Assembly (NCBI RefSeq): GCF_001477655.1
Contig: NZ_CP011266.1
Location: forward strand, 1,596,001-1,660,000
Reading direction: 5' to 3'
DNA length: 64,000 nt
Source of the DNA: Methanobrevibacter millerae
Lineage (GTDB): Archaea; Methanobacteriota; Methanobacteria; Methanobacteriales; Methanobacteriaceae
Numbering within the stretch: position 1 is the stretch's first letter; each line of letters starts with the position of its first letter. The notes beneath the pieces were generated by a model. That model was not told the origin of the DNA and did no database searches. It worked only from the letters and a program-made list of their open reading frames with translations. Made by a program: the position numbers and the translations under genes. Shown in pieces: positions 44,351 to 52,884 of this stretch.

Positions 44351-45016
44351 CTATTCTTTTCTTGCAGTAATGCAAATCCAATCGTTTTCATTATTGACAT
44401 AAGCTTTGAAATCCTTAAAACCAGTTTTTTCAAGAGATTCCTTTAAGACATCTTCAGAATATATTTTCATATCAAGAAGTTCAACAAGATCATCATACTT
44501 TTCCATTTCGCCTTCCCTGTAGACCGCCTCATTACAGAAAAATACCAAACCATCTTTTTTCAATACCCTATTGACCTCTTTTAGGTCATTGATGAAATCC
44601 GGCCAGAAGTATATTGTTTCAAAGCCCGTGACAATATCAAAAGTACCATCATCAAATGGCATTTCAGAAACAGAGCCCTGAATTACTTCAACCTTGCCTT
44701 CGTCAATAGCTTCCCGATTGAGTTTAATTGACTTTTCAACACTCACATCAGAATAATCGATTCCAACAACCTTTCCTGATTTAATTTCTGCTGCAAATCT
44801 TTCAATGTTTCTTCCGCCTCCGCAGCCAATATCCAATATCAAATCGTCTTCAGCAACATCAAAATGGCTTACACCCCATACAGCCATTGTTTCATGAGAT
44901 CGGTTCATTCTCTCAAGAATCTGATGACCCAATTCGCCTACAGGTTTTCTTGCATTTTTAATCAGTTCCTTATCTTCAATATGATGGCCAGTATTTACCT
45001 TATCGTTATCACTCAT
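44351..45016 (-). CDS. Class I SAM-dependent methyltransferase
   Basis: 221 residues. SAM-binding motif I LILDIGCGGGRNIERFAAE near residue 60, acidic loop VVGIDYSDVSVEKS, motif III VEVIQGSVSEMPFDDGTFDI, and VLKKDGLVFFCNEAVYREGE. The Methyltransf_11/25 fold is clear, but the substrate is not. GTAGGTGTTTAG before the ATG is the binding site. It starts 8 bases after the tgtA stop and is probably co-transcribed with it, which hints at, but does not show, an RNA-related role. Confidence 0.85.
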   Translation of the reverse strand: MSDNDKVNTGHHIEDKELIKNARKPVGELGHQILERMNRSHETMAVWGVSHFDVAEDDLILDIGCGGGRNIERFAAEIKSGKVVGIDYSDVSVEKSIKLNREAIDEGKVEVIQGSVSEMPFDDGTFDIVTGFETIYFWPDFINDLKEVNRVLKKDGLVFFCNEAVYREGEMEKYDDLVELLDMKIYSEDVLKESLEKTGFKDFKAYVNNENDWICITARKE

Positions 45017-45024
45017 CTAAACAC

Positions 45025-47001
45025 CTACTTCTTAAATCCTTTTCTTGTCTTTATGGCTTGGCCAGTTTGGAAATCTTCAATTTCAACAGCAGACAACAAT
45101 GACTTGCCGAATGCCAATAGCTTATCATCCTCATTAACAATGAGCACTTCATCATTTGCCCTTATGTTTTCATCGCATTCAACAACAAATTTTGAAAATA
45201 CACTTTTACCGTCAAGAGCAAAAGGTTCTGAATCCTTGTTTACTACAACACGATTTTTCGGATATTCACATGCCCCGTGAAGTCTTTTTGCACCTTCCTT
45301 GGATAAAACCAGATATGAATCTGATGCTCTCATGTTTACAATCAGGGTTTTTCCATCATAGATATGTCTGATTTTACCTGTTTTTTTACTTTTTTCAACA
45401 TTAATGTTTCCTTTAAGCAATGATTCTCCTGCACCCCAGCCAAACTGATAGTCTGCTATTGCCTTGAGCTTTCTGACATCATCCTTTTTGTATCTTATCT
45501 CCTCGTCTTCAAATTTATCGCTCAGTTCAATATCCAAAGTGTCCTTAAGCCTAGAATGAACCAGTACCTGATTATAGTCTTCAATGAATTCACTGAAGAA
45601 CTGGTTGATGAATTCCAAGCTATCCTTATCGCGTATCTTTGGAGTTGCACTTTGGCTTAAAGGATAAAGCTCATCGACTTCAAGAGGTATCAGTCCGAAC
45701 GGTACATCCAATACCATAAAATCAGTATTTTCCCCATCGAATTCACCTTTGTTTCCATATACATAGAATTCACCAAGTTTGCCTGATATAAACTTAGAGT
45801 ATGGCTTTCGTGATGGAGGAAGCACCACCAAATCTCGTTTTTTAGGCATTTCCATCATTTTTTGCTGATGTCTTAACACTTCTGAACGGCTAAGTGATTC
45901 AGCTCCGGTATAGAAGAATGCGGACTTTTTGCTTCTCGGATCATATTTTTCAAAATCATCACTGTAGTTTGAAAGCTGGCGAACCGCATCCAAAAGTGCA
46001 GGGTGTGCACGGCAGCGTTCCTCTACAAGCTCCATTAAGCTTCCTTCATAAATGGCCTGTCTAATCAGCCTTAATTCTGCAAAAGATACGTGCAAGTTGT
46101 GCTGTGCAATCAAATCTCTCCTTTGCTTTTTAGGCATTGCCCTCAAATCATCAGGAGTGTATTTGGAGCATACTTCACATGAGCAAGGCATTTCCTGAAG
46201 GTTTTCAAGTTTGAAAGTTCCTCGAGTGGATAAAAGCCTGTCATCCTCTGCATACAATATATAGGCCGCTGAGTCAAACAGGTCACATCCCATTGCAACT
46301 GCAAGAGCGAAAATCATAGGATGTCCAGCTCCCATAAGATGGCGTGCAGTATTTTCCGGCAGATACATCATGGAATTCATTACAACATCAACTAGCTCCT
46401 TATAGTGGTAGGATTCCATTAACGGGACAACTGCACCTATAGGATACAAATCCGCATCAAGCTTTGAGAGTTCGGATGCACATTTCTGTCTAAGGTCCAT
46501 GAATGTAGAGCCCTGAACTACAGAGTTGAGAAGCATCTCAATATTGTTTTCCTTCTTAAACTCAACAGCTTCCTTTGCACGTTCAAGAGTAATTTTTAAA
46601 TCCTCTTCAGCTTTTTCACGCTCTACAAATGGTGCTGTCGGAATGTCAAGGCTTGTTCCAATATCTGTTCCTATCAGTTCCTGATACTCTATGACTTCCT
46701 TGTTGGTGATATCGACATCTCCATAGACTGAAAGCTGAAATGACCCTGAATCCGTCATTACCGGACCGTCAAAATTAATCAGCTTGTGAAGACCTTCTTC
46801 AATTGCTTTCTGCTTTAAGTCCTCATCCTTGTATATCAGATAAGCGTTAGTTATTACAATGTCTGCACCGTACTTCTTTACATCTATAGCCTGTTTGCGG
46901 GGATGTATAACAGGCATCAATGCAGGTGTCTTAACGTTACCGTGTTTAGTCTTTAAAACACCAACTCTTCCTCTCATATCTTTTGCTTTTATTTCAAACA
47001 T
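45025..47001 (-). CDS. tgtA: tRNA-guanine(15) transglycosylase (archaeosine synthesis)
   Basis: Exchanges guanine-15 of archaeal tRNA for preQ0, the first step to archaeosine. The catalytic barrel has TPALMPVIHPRKQAIDVKKY, the nucleophile region VMTDSGSFQLSVYGDVDI, and HLMGAGHPMIFALAVAMG. The zinc site is in PCSCEVCSKYTPDDLRAM. C-terminal domains end in a PUA domain (VVVNKDSEPFALDGKSVFSK, DEVLIVNEDDKLLAFGKSLL). Length 658 is the usual archaeal size. The methyltransferase follows. Confidence 0.96.
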   Translation of the reverse strand: MFEIKAKDMRGRVGVLKTKHGNVKTPALMPVIHPRKQAIDVKKYGADIVITNAYLIYKDEDLKQKAIEEGLHKLINFDGPVMTDSGSFQLSVYGDVDITNKEVIEYQELIGTDIGTSLDIPTAPFVEREKAEEDLKITLERAKEAVEFKKENNIEMLLNSVVQGSTFMDLRQKCASELSKLDADLYPIGAVVPLMESYHYKELVDVVMNSMMYLPENTARHLMGAGHPMIFALAVAMGCDLFDSAAYILYAEDDRLLSTRGTFKLENLQEMPCSCEVCSKYTPDDLRAMPKKQRRDLIAQHNLHVSFAELRLIRQAIYEGSLMELVEERCRAHPALLDAVRQLSNYSDDFEKYDPRSKKSAFFYTGAESLSRSEVLRHQQKMMEMPKKRDLVVLPPSRKPYSKFISGKLGEFYVYGNKGEFDGENTDFMVLDVPFGLIPLEVDELYPLSQSATPKIRDKDSLEFINQFFSEFIEDYNQVLVHSRLKDTLDIELSDKFEDEEIRYKKDDVRKLKAIADYQFGWGAGESLLKGNINVEKSKKTGKIRHIYDGKTLIVNMRASDSYLVLSKEGAKRLHGACEYPKNRVVVNKDSEPFALDGKSVFSKFVVECDENIRANDEVLIVNEDDKLLAFGKSLLSAVEIEDFQTGQAIKTRKGFKK

Positions 47002-47119
47002 TTAATTTACCTTAAAATAATTATTTAAAATAAATTATTTATTAAAAATTATTTAAATTTAACTAATAATATGAGATATGAAAAAATAAAAAAAGAAAAG
47101 CCGAAAAGTAATTTCAGCT

Positions 47120-47567
47120 TTAATAAGGGATTAATTTACCTCCGCCATTTAAAGCAATGGTAGCGCCGTTAAGCCATGAGTTTGCTGATGACTTATAATA
47201 TATATTATATCCGTTACTTTGAATGTTGGAAAGTGTTGTATCATCATCTGAAAACGTTGTAAGATAGGAGTTTCCAGTAAGTGACCATGTTGAATCGCCG
47301 GAAAGTGACAGGGATATTGAACCTGCAGTGTTGGACGGATTGATAGCTGAGGAAATCCTTGTTGATGACAATTTCAATACTGCCGTACTGATTGAATCAA
47401 CATATATGTTTCCGGATAATACCTGATTGACTGAAGTGAATGACAGGTCTCCACCGTTTGAACCGCTTCTACCCCATTCACCAGTGTTTCCGGATACATT
47501 GATTAGAATTCCGCTGCCATAGTTTATTTCAGTGTTTTCCAAATATATTTCAGCATCTGTGTTTGTA
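47120..47567 (-). pseudogene. C-terminal remnant of an adhesin-like protein beside the IS605-type element
   Basis: The frame reads from the element boundary NTNTDAEIYLENTEINYGSG, GNTGEWGRSGSNGGDLSFTS, DSTWSLTGNSYLTTFSDDDT, and ends ALNGGGKLIPY. Such Ser/Thr/Gly/Asn-rich beta-solenoid ends are typical of methanogen surface proteins. Upstream of 47567 the sequence is the transposon's right end, so the head of the gene is gone. No continuation of the gene is seen on the far side of tnpB, so later deletion must have followed the insertion. Confidence 0.65.
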
Positions 47568-47700
47568 TTGAACTTCCCCGCCGTTGGAGACGACGGGGAT
47601 TCGCAAACCAAAAAAATGTATATTTTTTGGATGTTTTTACTGCATCGTAGTCCCTACGATTTCTAATCCGTTATTAAGGATATTAATTGCTGCATTAACA
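47568..47700 (-). ncRNA. Predicted omega-RNA (right-end RNA) of TnpB
   Basis: TnpB nucleases use an RNA made from the 3' end of their own gene and the element's right end. Here the minus strand has the stem CCCCGTCG (47598-47591) with CGGCGGGG (47583-47576), seven standard pairs plus one G-U, a 7-base loop, then AAGTTCAA. The guide would be the next bases outside the element, 47567 downward, which are adhesin sequence. The upstream limit of the RNA inside tnpB is a guess. Confidence 0.55.
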
Positions 47701-48884
47701 TCTCTGTTATGATGTGTGCCGCATTTTGGGCAAATCCAGTCTCTTATTCCCAAGTTTCCTATTCCACCAACATTTGAGTTTATTTTTCGGCATTTGCTGC
47801 ATGTTTGTGTGGACGGGAAATTTTTAGAAACTTTAACAAATCCGATATTGTTCCATTGTGATTTGTATTCTATTTTGTCCATGAAGTTGCGTGGTGCGTT
47901 TAATTGTAGTTTTCTAGATAAGAATTTGTTGTGTTTCCATGCTATGATGTTTTCATTTTGAACAGCAATGAAACAAGCATTCTCAACAATACATGTAGTT
48001 ATTTTATCGTAATAATCGTTTCTTTTGTTGACTAGTTTGCGCATCCATTTGTGGTAGAGTTTTTTTGCTTTTTTGTATCTGTTGGAGTCTTTTTTGTGGT
48101 GTGACATCATTTTTTGATATTGTATGATTTTTTCTGTTTCTTTTTCTAGGTTTAGATTGGGTATCTCCTTGCTGTTAGAAAAAACAGCTAGTTTGCTGCA
48201 TCCAATATCAATTCCAAGTTGTTGTTTTGGTCCGATAATTTTAACAGGAACGTGAATGCATTCGATGTTGAAAACAGCATAATACTTGTCATTTACACGT
48301 TTAACAACCACATGCTTTATTTTTACACTTTCATCGTTGGGATTGCTTCCTTTTAGTAGTAGTTTTTTGTATTCTTTGCTGGTTTTGAATTTGACCAGTC
48401 CTAGTTTGGCTAATTTAATTTTGTAGTATCCGTTTTTATCTTTCTGTATTCGGATGTTGTTGTTATTGTTCATTATTCTGAATGTGAATTTTTGAGTGTT
48501 TTTACGTTTTTTTAAAACAGGATAATGGGATTTTAAATCATGTTTAAAATATCGTTTAAAAGCAGTTACCAAGTCTTTTTGAGATTGTTGTCTGCTGCTT
48601 GACTCTGCTTTTTCTAAAAATGCATATTCCTGTCTTAACATCTTTAAAATAACATCACATGAACTTTGAGTGATCCATAATTTATCCTCATAACCATTCT
48701 GTTTTAACAATTGTCTAAAATAATTTATAAACGCCAATTCCATGTTATAGATGAAACGGTAAATGCCTATATTGGATTCTATTTCATTAATACTGGTGAT
48801 TTTTTCACCATTATCATTCTTATCCATTTGAGACGGATAAATACGAACTTCAAGATACTTATTAACAATTTTCAAAATTAACAA
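47637..48884 (-). CDS. tnpB: TnpB-type RNA-guided nuclease (IS605 OrfB family)
   Basis: 415 residues. The RuvC-like nuclease shows QLGIDIGCSKLAVFSN (first Asp), and the C-terminal HHNRDVNAAINIL-type motif (third Asp) after a zinc finger CSKCRKINSNVGG-CPKCG. The second site reads ACFIAVQNENIIAW: the strand-end position that normally holds Glu (VVEDL) is Gln, with Glu two residues on. The N-terminus has the wedge/helical part (SNIGIYRFIYNMELAFINYF). Translation appears to start at TTG (48884), with GGGTTT ahead of it; the next ATG would cut the first strand. In the family this protein cuts DNA under omega-RNA guidance and favours retention of the element. Confidence 0.9.
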   Translation of the reverse strand: MLILKIVNKYLEVRIYPSQMDKNDNGEKITSINEIESNIGIYRFIYNMELAFINYFRQLLKQNGYEDKLWITQSSCDVILKMLRQEYAFLEKAESSSRQQSQKDLVTAFKRYFKHDLKSHYPVLKKRKNTQKFTFRIMNNNNNIRIQKDKNGYYKIKLAKLGLVKFKTSKEYKKLLLKGSNPNDESVKIKHVVVKRVNDKYYAVFNIECIHVPVKIIGPKQQLGIDIGCSKLAVFSNSKEIPNLNLEKETEKIIQYQKMMSHHKKDSNRYKKAKKLYHKWMRKLVNKRNDYYDKITTCIVENACFIAVQNENIIAWKHNKFLSRKLQLNAPRNFMDKIEYKSQWNNIGFVKVSKNFPSTQTCSKCRKINSNVGGIGNLGIRDWICPKCGTHHNRDVNAAINILNNGLEIVGTTMQ

Positions 48885-48975
48885 AACCCTTTTACAAATT
48901 ATTTTTTTAATATAATCTATTCACTCAAAAAAAATATTTAATTTTTTTAAATGACATTATACTATTTCATATGCA

Positions 48976-49014
48976 ATAATATATAAACAATTACAAAGAG
49001 CATTTGAAAAGTAA
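48976..49014 (+). repeat. 39-bp dispersed repeat, copy B (upstream of tnpB)
   Basis: Matches 141-179 at 36 of 39 positions. It lies 92 bases upstream of the tnpB start and reads in the opposite direction to tnpB. Confidence 0.6.
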
Positions 49015-49146
49015 CATTACAATTTTTATAAAAAGTACACTAAATATAAAATTAAAAACAAATAATGACAATAAATCAATATTTTTTAAAAATAAAAACA
49101 CAAAAAGGTATTTTACACTAGTACACCCAACAGTGCAATTCATCCC

Positions 49147-49163
49147 CAATCTCGGAGAGGTTG
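49147..49163. other. Small hairpin, candidate left end of the IS605-type element
   Basis: CAATCT-CGGAG-AGGTTG forms a 6-bp stem (one wobble) with a 5-base loop, in a short G/C-rich patch (49143-49167) within AT-rich DNA. IS200/IS605 left ends carry such hairpins, but it is not obviously similar to the right end. Confidence 0.35.
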
Positions 49164-49254
49164 AGGTATTCTTGCATTTTTAAGATAAATTAAAAGTTTA
49201 AAAAAATGACTTAAAATGTAAATTATTATTGACAAACAATATTGAAATTTACAT

Positions 49255-49470
49255 CTAAACATTATTGGCTTCAACATATGTCGCATACATCCCATATGCC
49301 CAAATGACAAATACCAGAATGCTAAAGAAAAATGAGTATATTGAAATTAAATTGCATATTATGGAAGAAACAAAAAGGCCGATTCCCTTTTGCGTATCGC
49401 CAAGATAGACAAGTCCGATTCCAGGTAGGAAAAATGACAGTGCCAATGCAATAGCTGATTTTTGATTCAT
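49255..49470 (-). CDS. Small TM2-like membrane protein
   Basis: 71 residues with the pattern KSAIALALSFFLPGIGLVYL, GDTQKGIGLFVSSIICNLI and a third helix ending in AYGMYATYVEANNV. The L-x-PG-x-G turn and QKG between helices match TM2-type domains and resemble the protein at 3956-4171. A strong GGAG site precedes the ATG. It is transcribed away from the MnmC-like gene. Function unknown. Confidence 0.75.
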   Translation of the reverse strand: MNQKSAIALALSFFLPGIGLVYLGDTQKGIGLFVSSIICNLISIYSFFFSILVFVIWAYGMYATYVEANNV

Positions 49471-49536
49471 TATTATTCTCCTTTAATTTAGTAATATACT
49501 ATTTGATTTTGAGAACATATAAAATTTTATTGAAAA

Positions 49537-50805
49537 ATGCAATTAAATTATTTTATACCAAAAAGTCCAAAATTAGTAATAGATACAATGAACTATGAAA
49601 ATACCGCCCGAGTAATTAACGATGATATCTTTGATTTTATAAATCAATGTTTTGAAGAGGAAAGAAGTGGTCGAAATAATGAAAGTAGACTCAATTTTTT
49701 TGATACTTATAACGATTATTTTGTTTTAACGGATGATGGATCCTATTCTATTAACTCTAAAGAAATAAATCATAAAATTGAAACACTTCATACATCTACA
49801 GGTGCAATTAGTGAGGCGTTTGAGAAATTTATCAAGCCCATGAAGTTTGACTATGAAGATGACATTGCAATCCTGGACATTTGCGCAGGACTTGGATACA
49901 ATTCTTCAGCTGCGATAGATGACTTTCTGAAAAATTCCAAAGATTCGCATTTGACCATTGATATGGTTGAAATATCTGCTGCAACCCTTGCATGCGGCCT
50001 TTTAGTGCCTTCCCCAATAAGAGCCCATGACATTACAAGAAAGGCAATAGAAAAAGAGCTTATCAAAACGGATTATGCTGCACTGGAATTGGAAAAGACA
50101 GAAATTCCAGAAAACATTGACATCAACGTATTCATTGAAGATGCTAGACAGACCGTTCAGAAATTGGATGATGACAGCTACGATGCAATATTTCTAGATC
50201 CTTTCAGCCAAAATATGGCACCGGAACTCTTTTCACTTGACTTCTTTAAAGAGTTTAGAAGAATAATCAAGGATACCGGAATTGTTGCAACATACACCTC
50301 ATCAGCACCGGTAAGAGCAGCATTCATCGAAGCAGATTTCTATATAGGTCTTGGACCAATATTCGGACGCAAGCAGGGAGGAACTCTTGCAAGCCCGTCA
50401 CAGGAAATGCTTGATACATCACTTCCGAAAAACGATGAAATCAGAATTGCCTTATCTGATGTGGGCATTCCGTTTAGAGATCCTGGCCTTAACAATTCAA
50501 GCGAATACATTTTAGAGAAAAGAACAGAAGAACGCCACGAAAAAAGGCACACAGAAAAAATATCCTCAGCAGTCAAAACGCCAATATTTTTAGCTCAGGA
50601 AATGGATGATGAAAAGCTAAAAAGACGTGTCGAGCGCAATCTGGCTAAAATGAACATACCCTCAACAACATCACCTGAAGCAAAATACATTGTTGAGATT
50701 GAAAACGATTATCAGGAAAAACAGTCTGTTGAAAACAATTCAAGAGATAGAATTTTAAATATGGCTGAAAAATTAAAAAAAGTAAAAAATGGTGATTATG
50801 CGTAA
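49537..50805 (+). CDS. MnmC-like SAM-dependent methyltransferase
   Basis: 422 residues. The N-terminal LHTSTGAISEAFEKFIKP and the SAM loop ILDICAGLGYNSSAAID near residue 110 lead to DAIFLDPFSQNMAPELFSLD and IVATYTSSAPVRAAFIEADF, then GRKQGGTLASP. This set is the MnmC(m)/DUF752 signature (tRNA wobble-uridine methylation in bacteria). A charged, coiled-coil-like tail of about 100 residues (EERHEKRHTEKI... ending EKLKKVKNGDYA) is extra. The archaeal substrate is not known to me. Its end overlaps the convergent surface-protein gene by 10 bases. Confidence 0.8.
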   Translation: MQLNYFIPKSPKLVIDTMNYENTARVINDDIFDFINQCFEEERSGRNNESRLNFFDTYNDYFVLTDDGSYSINSKEINHKIETLHTSTGAISEAFEKFIKPMKFDYEDDIAILDICAGLGYNSSAAIDDFLKNSKDSHLTIDMVEISAATLACGLLVPSPIRAHDITRKAIEKELIKTDYAALELEKTEIPENIDINVFIEDARQTVQKLDDDSYDAIFLDPFSQNMAPELFSLDFFKEFRRIIKDTGIVATYTSSAPVRAAFIEADFYIGLGPIFGRKQGGTLASPSQEMLDTSLPKNDEIRIALSDVGIPFRDPGLNNSSEYILEKRTEERHEKRHTEKISSAVKTPIFLAQEMDDEKLKRRVERNLAKMNIPSTTSPEAKYIVEIENDYQEKQSVENNSRDRILNMAEKLKKVKNGDYA

Positions 50806-52514
50806 ATCATTTCACCATTTTTCAACATGTAAGCGGCATCCTTTGTAGTTAACACTGACTGACTAACTACTGTTAATTTGGTTCCGCCGCCGTAGACATG
50901 TTCGTTACCGAAAACACTCCAATCGGCATCACAGTTTGCACAGAAGATATGTCCTTCTGCACTTCCACCTTCCTTATTGCCGGTTGCAGGGAAAACACCA
51001 TAATTTGATGTTTCATCACCAGTCCAGAAGATACCCCAGTATAATTCACTGCTTCCACAGTATGGACATACCCTTTCAAATACGGTCATGTAAAATTTAT
51101 ATCCGTATGTGGACACTTCACCTGAAGCTGAAGGTCTTCCTATTGCCATAATTGTCTTGTTATCCGGTGAAACTCCATAAATGGAATAATATAATGTTTC
51201 ATTAGTTAATGTTTCATTAGTAACTGAAGATGCTTCATCATAATAACTTATTTCATCTGACAGGTAATCAATGATTTGTCCTGAATCTGACTCATCAACT
51301 TCAGCATCAATCGCATTTACATTAATTTTATTATATACTTTCAATCCAGTTTCAACATCTTCTGATGCAACTTCATGAATGCCGTTGGTTAAGTTTAATT
51401 CAAGGCTTGCAATACCGTAATGATCGGTTTCAACAGAATATGTAACGCCATCAATAGTAATATTAACATATCTATTTTCACCAACTGAAGAATCTCCGTT
51501 GATTAATATTACATCAAATTTTGTTAATCTGCTTTCACTCTCCACATCAGATGTGATGAGAGTAGGCAATACGGTTACAATATTTGAAGCCATTTCACCA
51601 TTTACAGGATTTATTGCTGTTAAGATATAGGAATCCGGAAGCAAATTAATATTCAACATAGCTATTCCATTTTCATCAGTGGTTCTTTCATAGTAGACAC
51701 CATTGATGTTGAAATTAACGCTGGTGTTGACTAATGGTCCGCCGTCAGCAGCATAAAATTTAGCACGATACTGAGTTCCGTTCTTATAGAACTTGGTAAC
51801 ATCTGATCCATTGATTGAAGGTAAAACTACAATCTTATTTGAAAACATTAACCCGTTGTTATGAATAGCAGTCAAAATGTACTCGCCTGAATTCAAGTTA
51901 ATGTTCAAACGGGCAATTCCGTTTTCGTTGGTTTTACGATTATAGAATACCCCGTTGATATTGAAAGTAATTTCACTGTTGGCTAATGGGTTTCCATTGT
52001 TGTCCAAAACGGTAGCATAATATTGAGTATCATTTTTAAATGTCTTTACTACATCGTTTCCTGATAATGTTGACAATACTTCAACATCACTGTTTAAAAC
52101 AATAGAATTATTATCATAATCAAATGATGTAGAAATAGAGTAATTTCCAGGAATCAGATTTATAGCAAGAGATGCAATACCGTCATCATTGGTGTGTCTT
52201 GTATAATTCATTCCACTAACACTGATAACAACAGAAGCATTGTTGACAGGAACATCCCCATGAGTCAAAGTTACTTCATATCTTGTTCCGTTCTTATAAT
52301 ACATTGATAAATCTTTTGTCTGCAATGAGTAATCATCATTGCTAACAGATTTAATATCTGAAGGAATCACAGCAATCCCCGATGGGGGTTCCTCATCCGC
52401 TTCACTTACTTCGATGTCGTCAGTAGTTGCGTTTGTATCAAATGCTGCAACTGAAGAAATTGACAACATGAAAACAAGAGTTATAAATAATAAAGAAATT
52501 TTTTTGTTAAACAT
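50796..52514 (-). CDS. Secreted Ig-repeat protein with an extracellular zinc-ribbon-like C-terminal domain
   Basis: 572 residues. The signal peptide is KKISLLFITLVFMLSISSVA. About five Ig-like repeats follow, three of them with the pattern NGTQYRAKF-GGPLVN-FNINGVYYERTTDENG and LNINLLPDSYILTA, the same module found on the C69 peptidase. The C-terminal 110 residues are different: VCPYCGSSELYWGIFWTGDE, GGSAEGHIFCANCDADWSVF, two CxxC pairs that look like a metal-binding ribbon in an exported protein, then GTKLTVV. There is no membrane anchor. I do not know the role; a cell-wall binding or surface assembly job is possible. Confidence 0.82.
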   Translation of the reverse strand: MFNKKISLLFITLVFMLSISSVAAFDTNATTDDIEVSEADEEPPSGIAVIPSDIKSVSNDDYSLQTKDLSMYYKNGTRYEVTLTHGDVPVNNASVVISVSGMNYTRHTNDDGIASLAINLIPGNYSISTSFDYDNNSIVLNSDVEVLSTLSGNDVVKTFKNDTQYYATVLDNNGNPLANSEITFNINGVFYNRKTNENGIARLNINLNSGEYILTAIHNNGLMFSNKIVVLPSINGSDVTKFYKNGTQYRAKFYAADGGPLVNTSVNFNINGVYYERTTDENGIAMLNINLLPDSYILTAINPVNGEMASNIVTVLPTLITSDVESESRLTKFDVILINGDSSVGENRYVNITIDGVTYSVETDHYGIASLELNLTNGIHEVASEDVETGLKVYNKINVNAIDAEVDESDSGQIIDYLSDEISYYDEASSVTNETLTNETLYYSIYGVSPDNKTIMAIGRPSASGEVSTYGYKFYMTVFERVCPYCGSSELYWGIFWTGDETSNYGVFPATGNKEGGSAEGHIFCANCDADWSVFGNEHVYGGGTKLTVVSQSVLTTKDAAYMLKNGEMIYA

Positions 52515-52884
52515 ATATTAACCTCGTTAACATAGAATGCAAAATCCAGTTTTGCATCGCGATATAAAGTTATAAAACTTTTCTTATAAAAAGCTTTGTA
52601 TTTTTAAAAAAGACACAAATAAAGCTAAACAGCAAAAATAAAGCAAAATTAAAAGGAATTGCTTTTTTCGTATTTTAAAGTTATCCATAAAAACTATCAA
52701 AGAATGAGTATTTATTAATTTATAAGCGAATGCATGCTTATTTATAATTTTCAATATTACTAAAAAATATTAAAATATATATAAATTGATAAAATATTTT
52801 AAAATAAATTAAAGTTAGAAAATATTAAAGGTCTTAAAAACAAAAATAAAAAGCAAATAACAATGGAATAGTAAAATAAAGAAC
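52515..52884. other. Leader of the Ig-repeat gene, with a TGCAAAA inverted repeat
   Basis: 370 bases. TGCAAAA (52538-52544) and TTTTGCA (52550-52556) form a perfect 7-bp dyad with a 5-base spacer, 24 bases upstream of the ATG of the Ig-repeat gene; it may be an operator or an RNA hairpin in the leader. The rest is AT-rich, with no gene seen. Confidence 0.5.

Larger units (their letters stand above)
47568..49190 (-). mobile_element. IS200/IS605-type element with TnpB only
   Basis: The right end is well defined: a G/C-rich hairpin at 47576-47598 and TTCAA (minus strand, 47572-47568), the usual end motif of this family. tnpB fills most of the element. There is no TnpA transposase gene, so it can move only with help in trans. 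The left end is uncertain; the hairpin at 49147-49163 is a candidate, but the element could end nearer 48900. The right end lies in an adhesin gene remnant. Confidence 0.6.
48885..49254. other. Gene-free stretch upstream of tnpB
   Basis: 370 AT-rich bases with two features: the second copy of the 39-bp dispersed repeat and the hairpin near 49147. No open frame was recognised. Confidence 0.5.

Noticed and set aside
47568-49190. Element as a full IS605 with TnpA
   Set aside because: No Y1 transposase frame (HUH and Tyr motifs, ~130-150 codons) is found on either side of tnpB.
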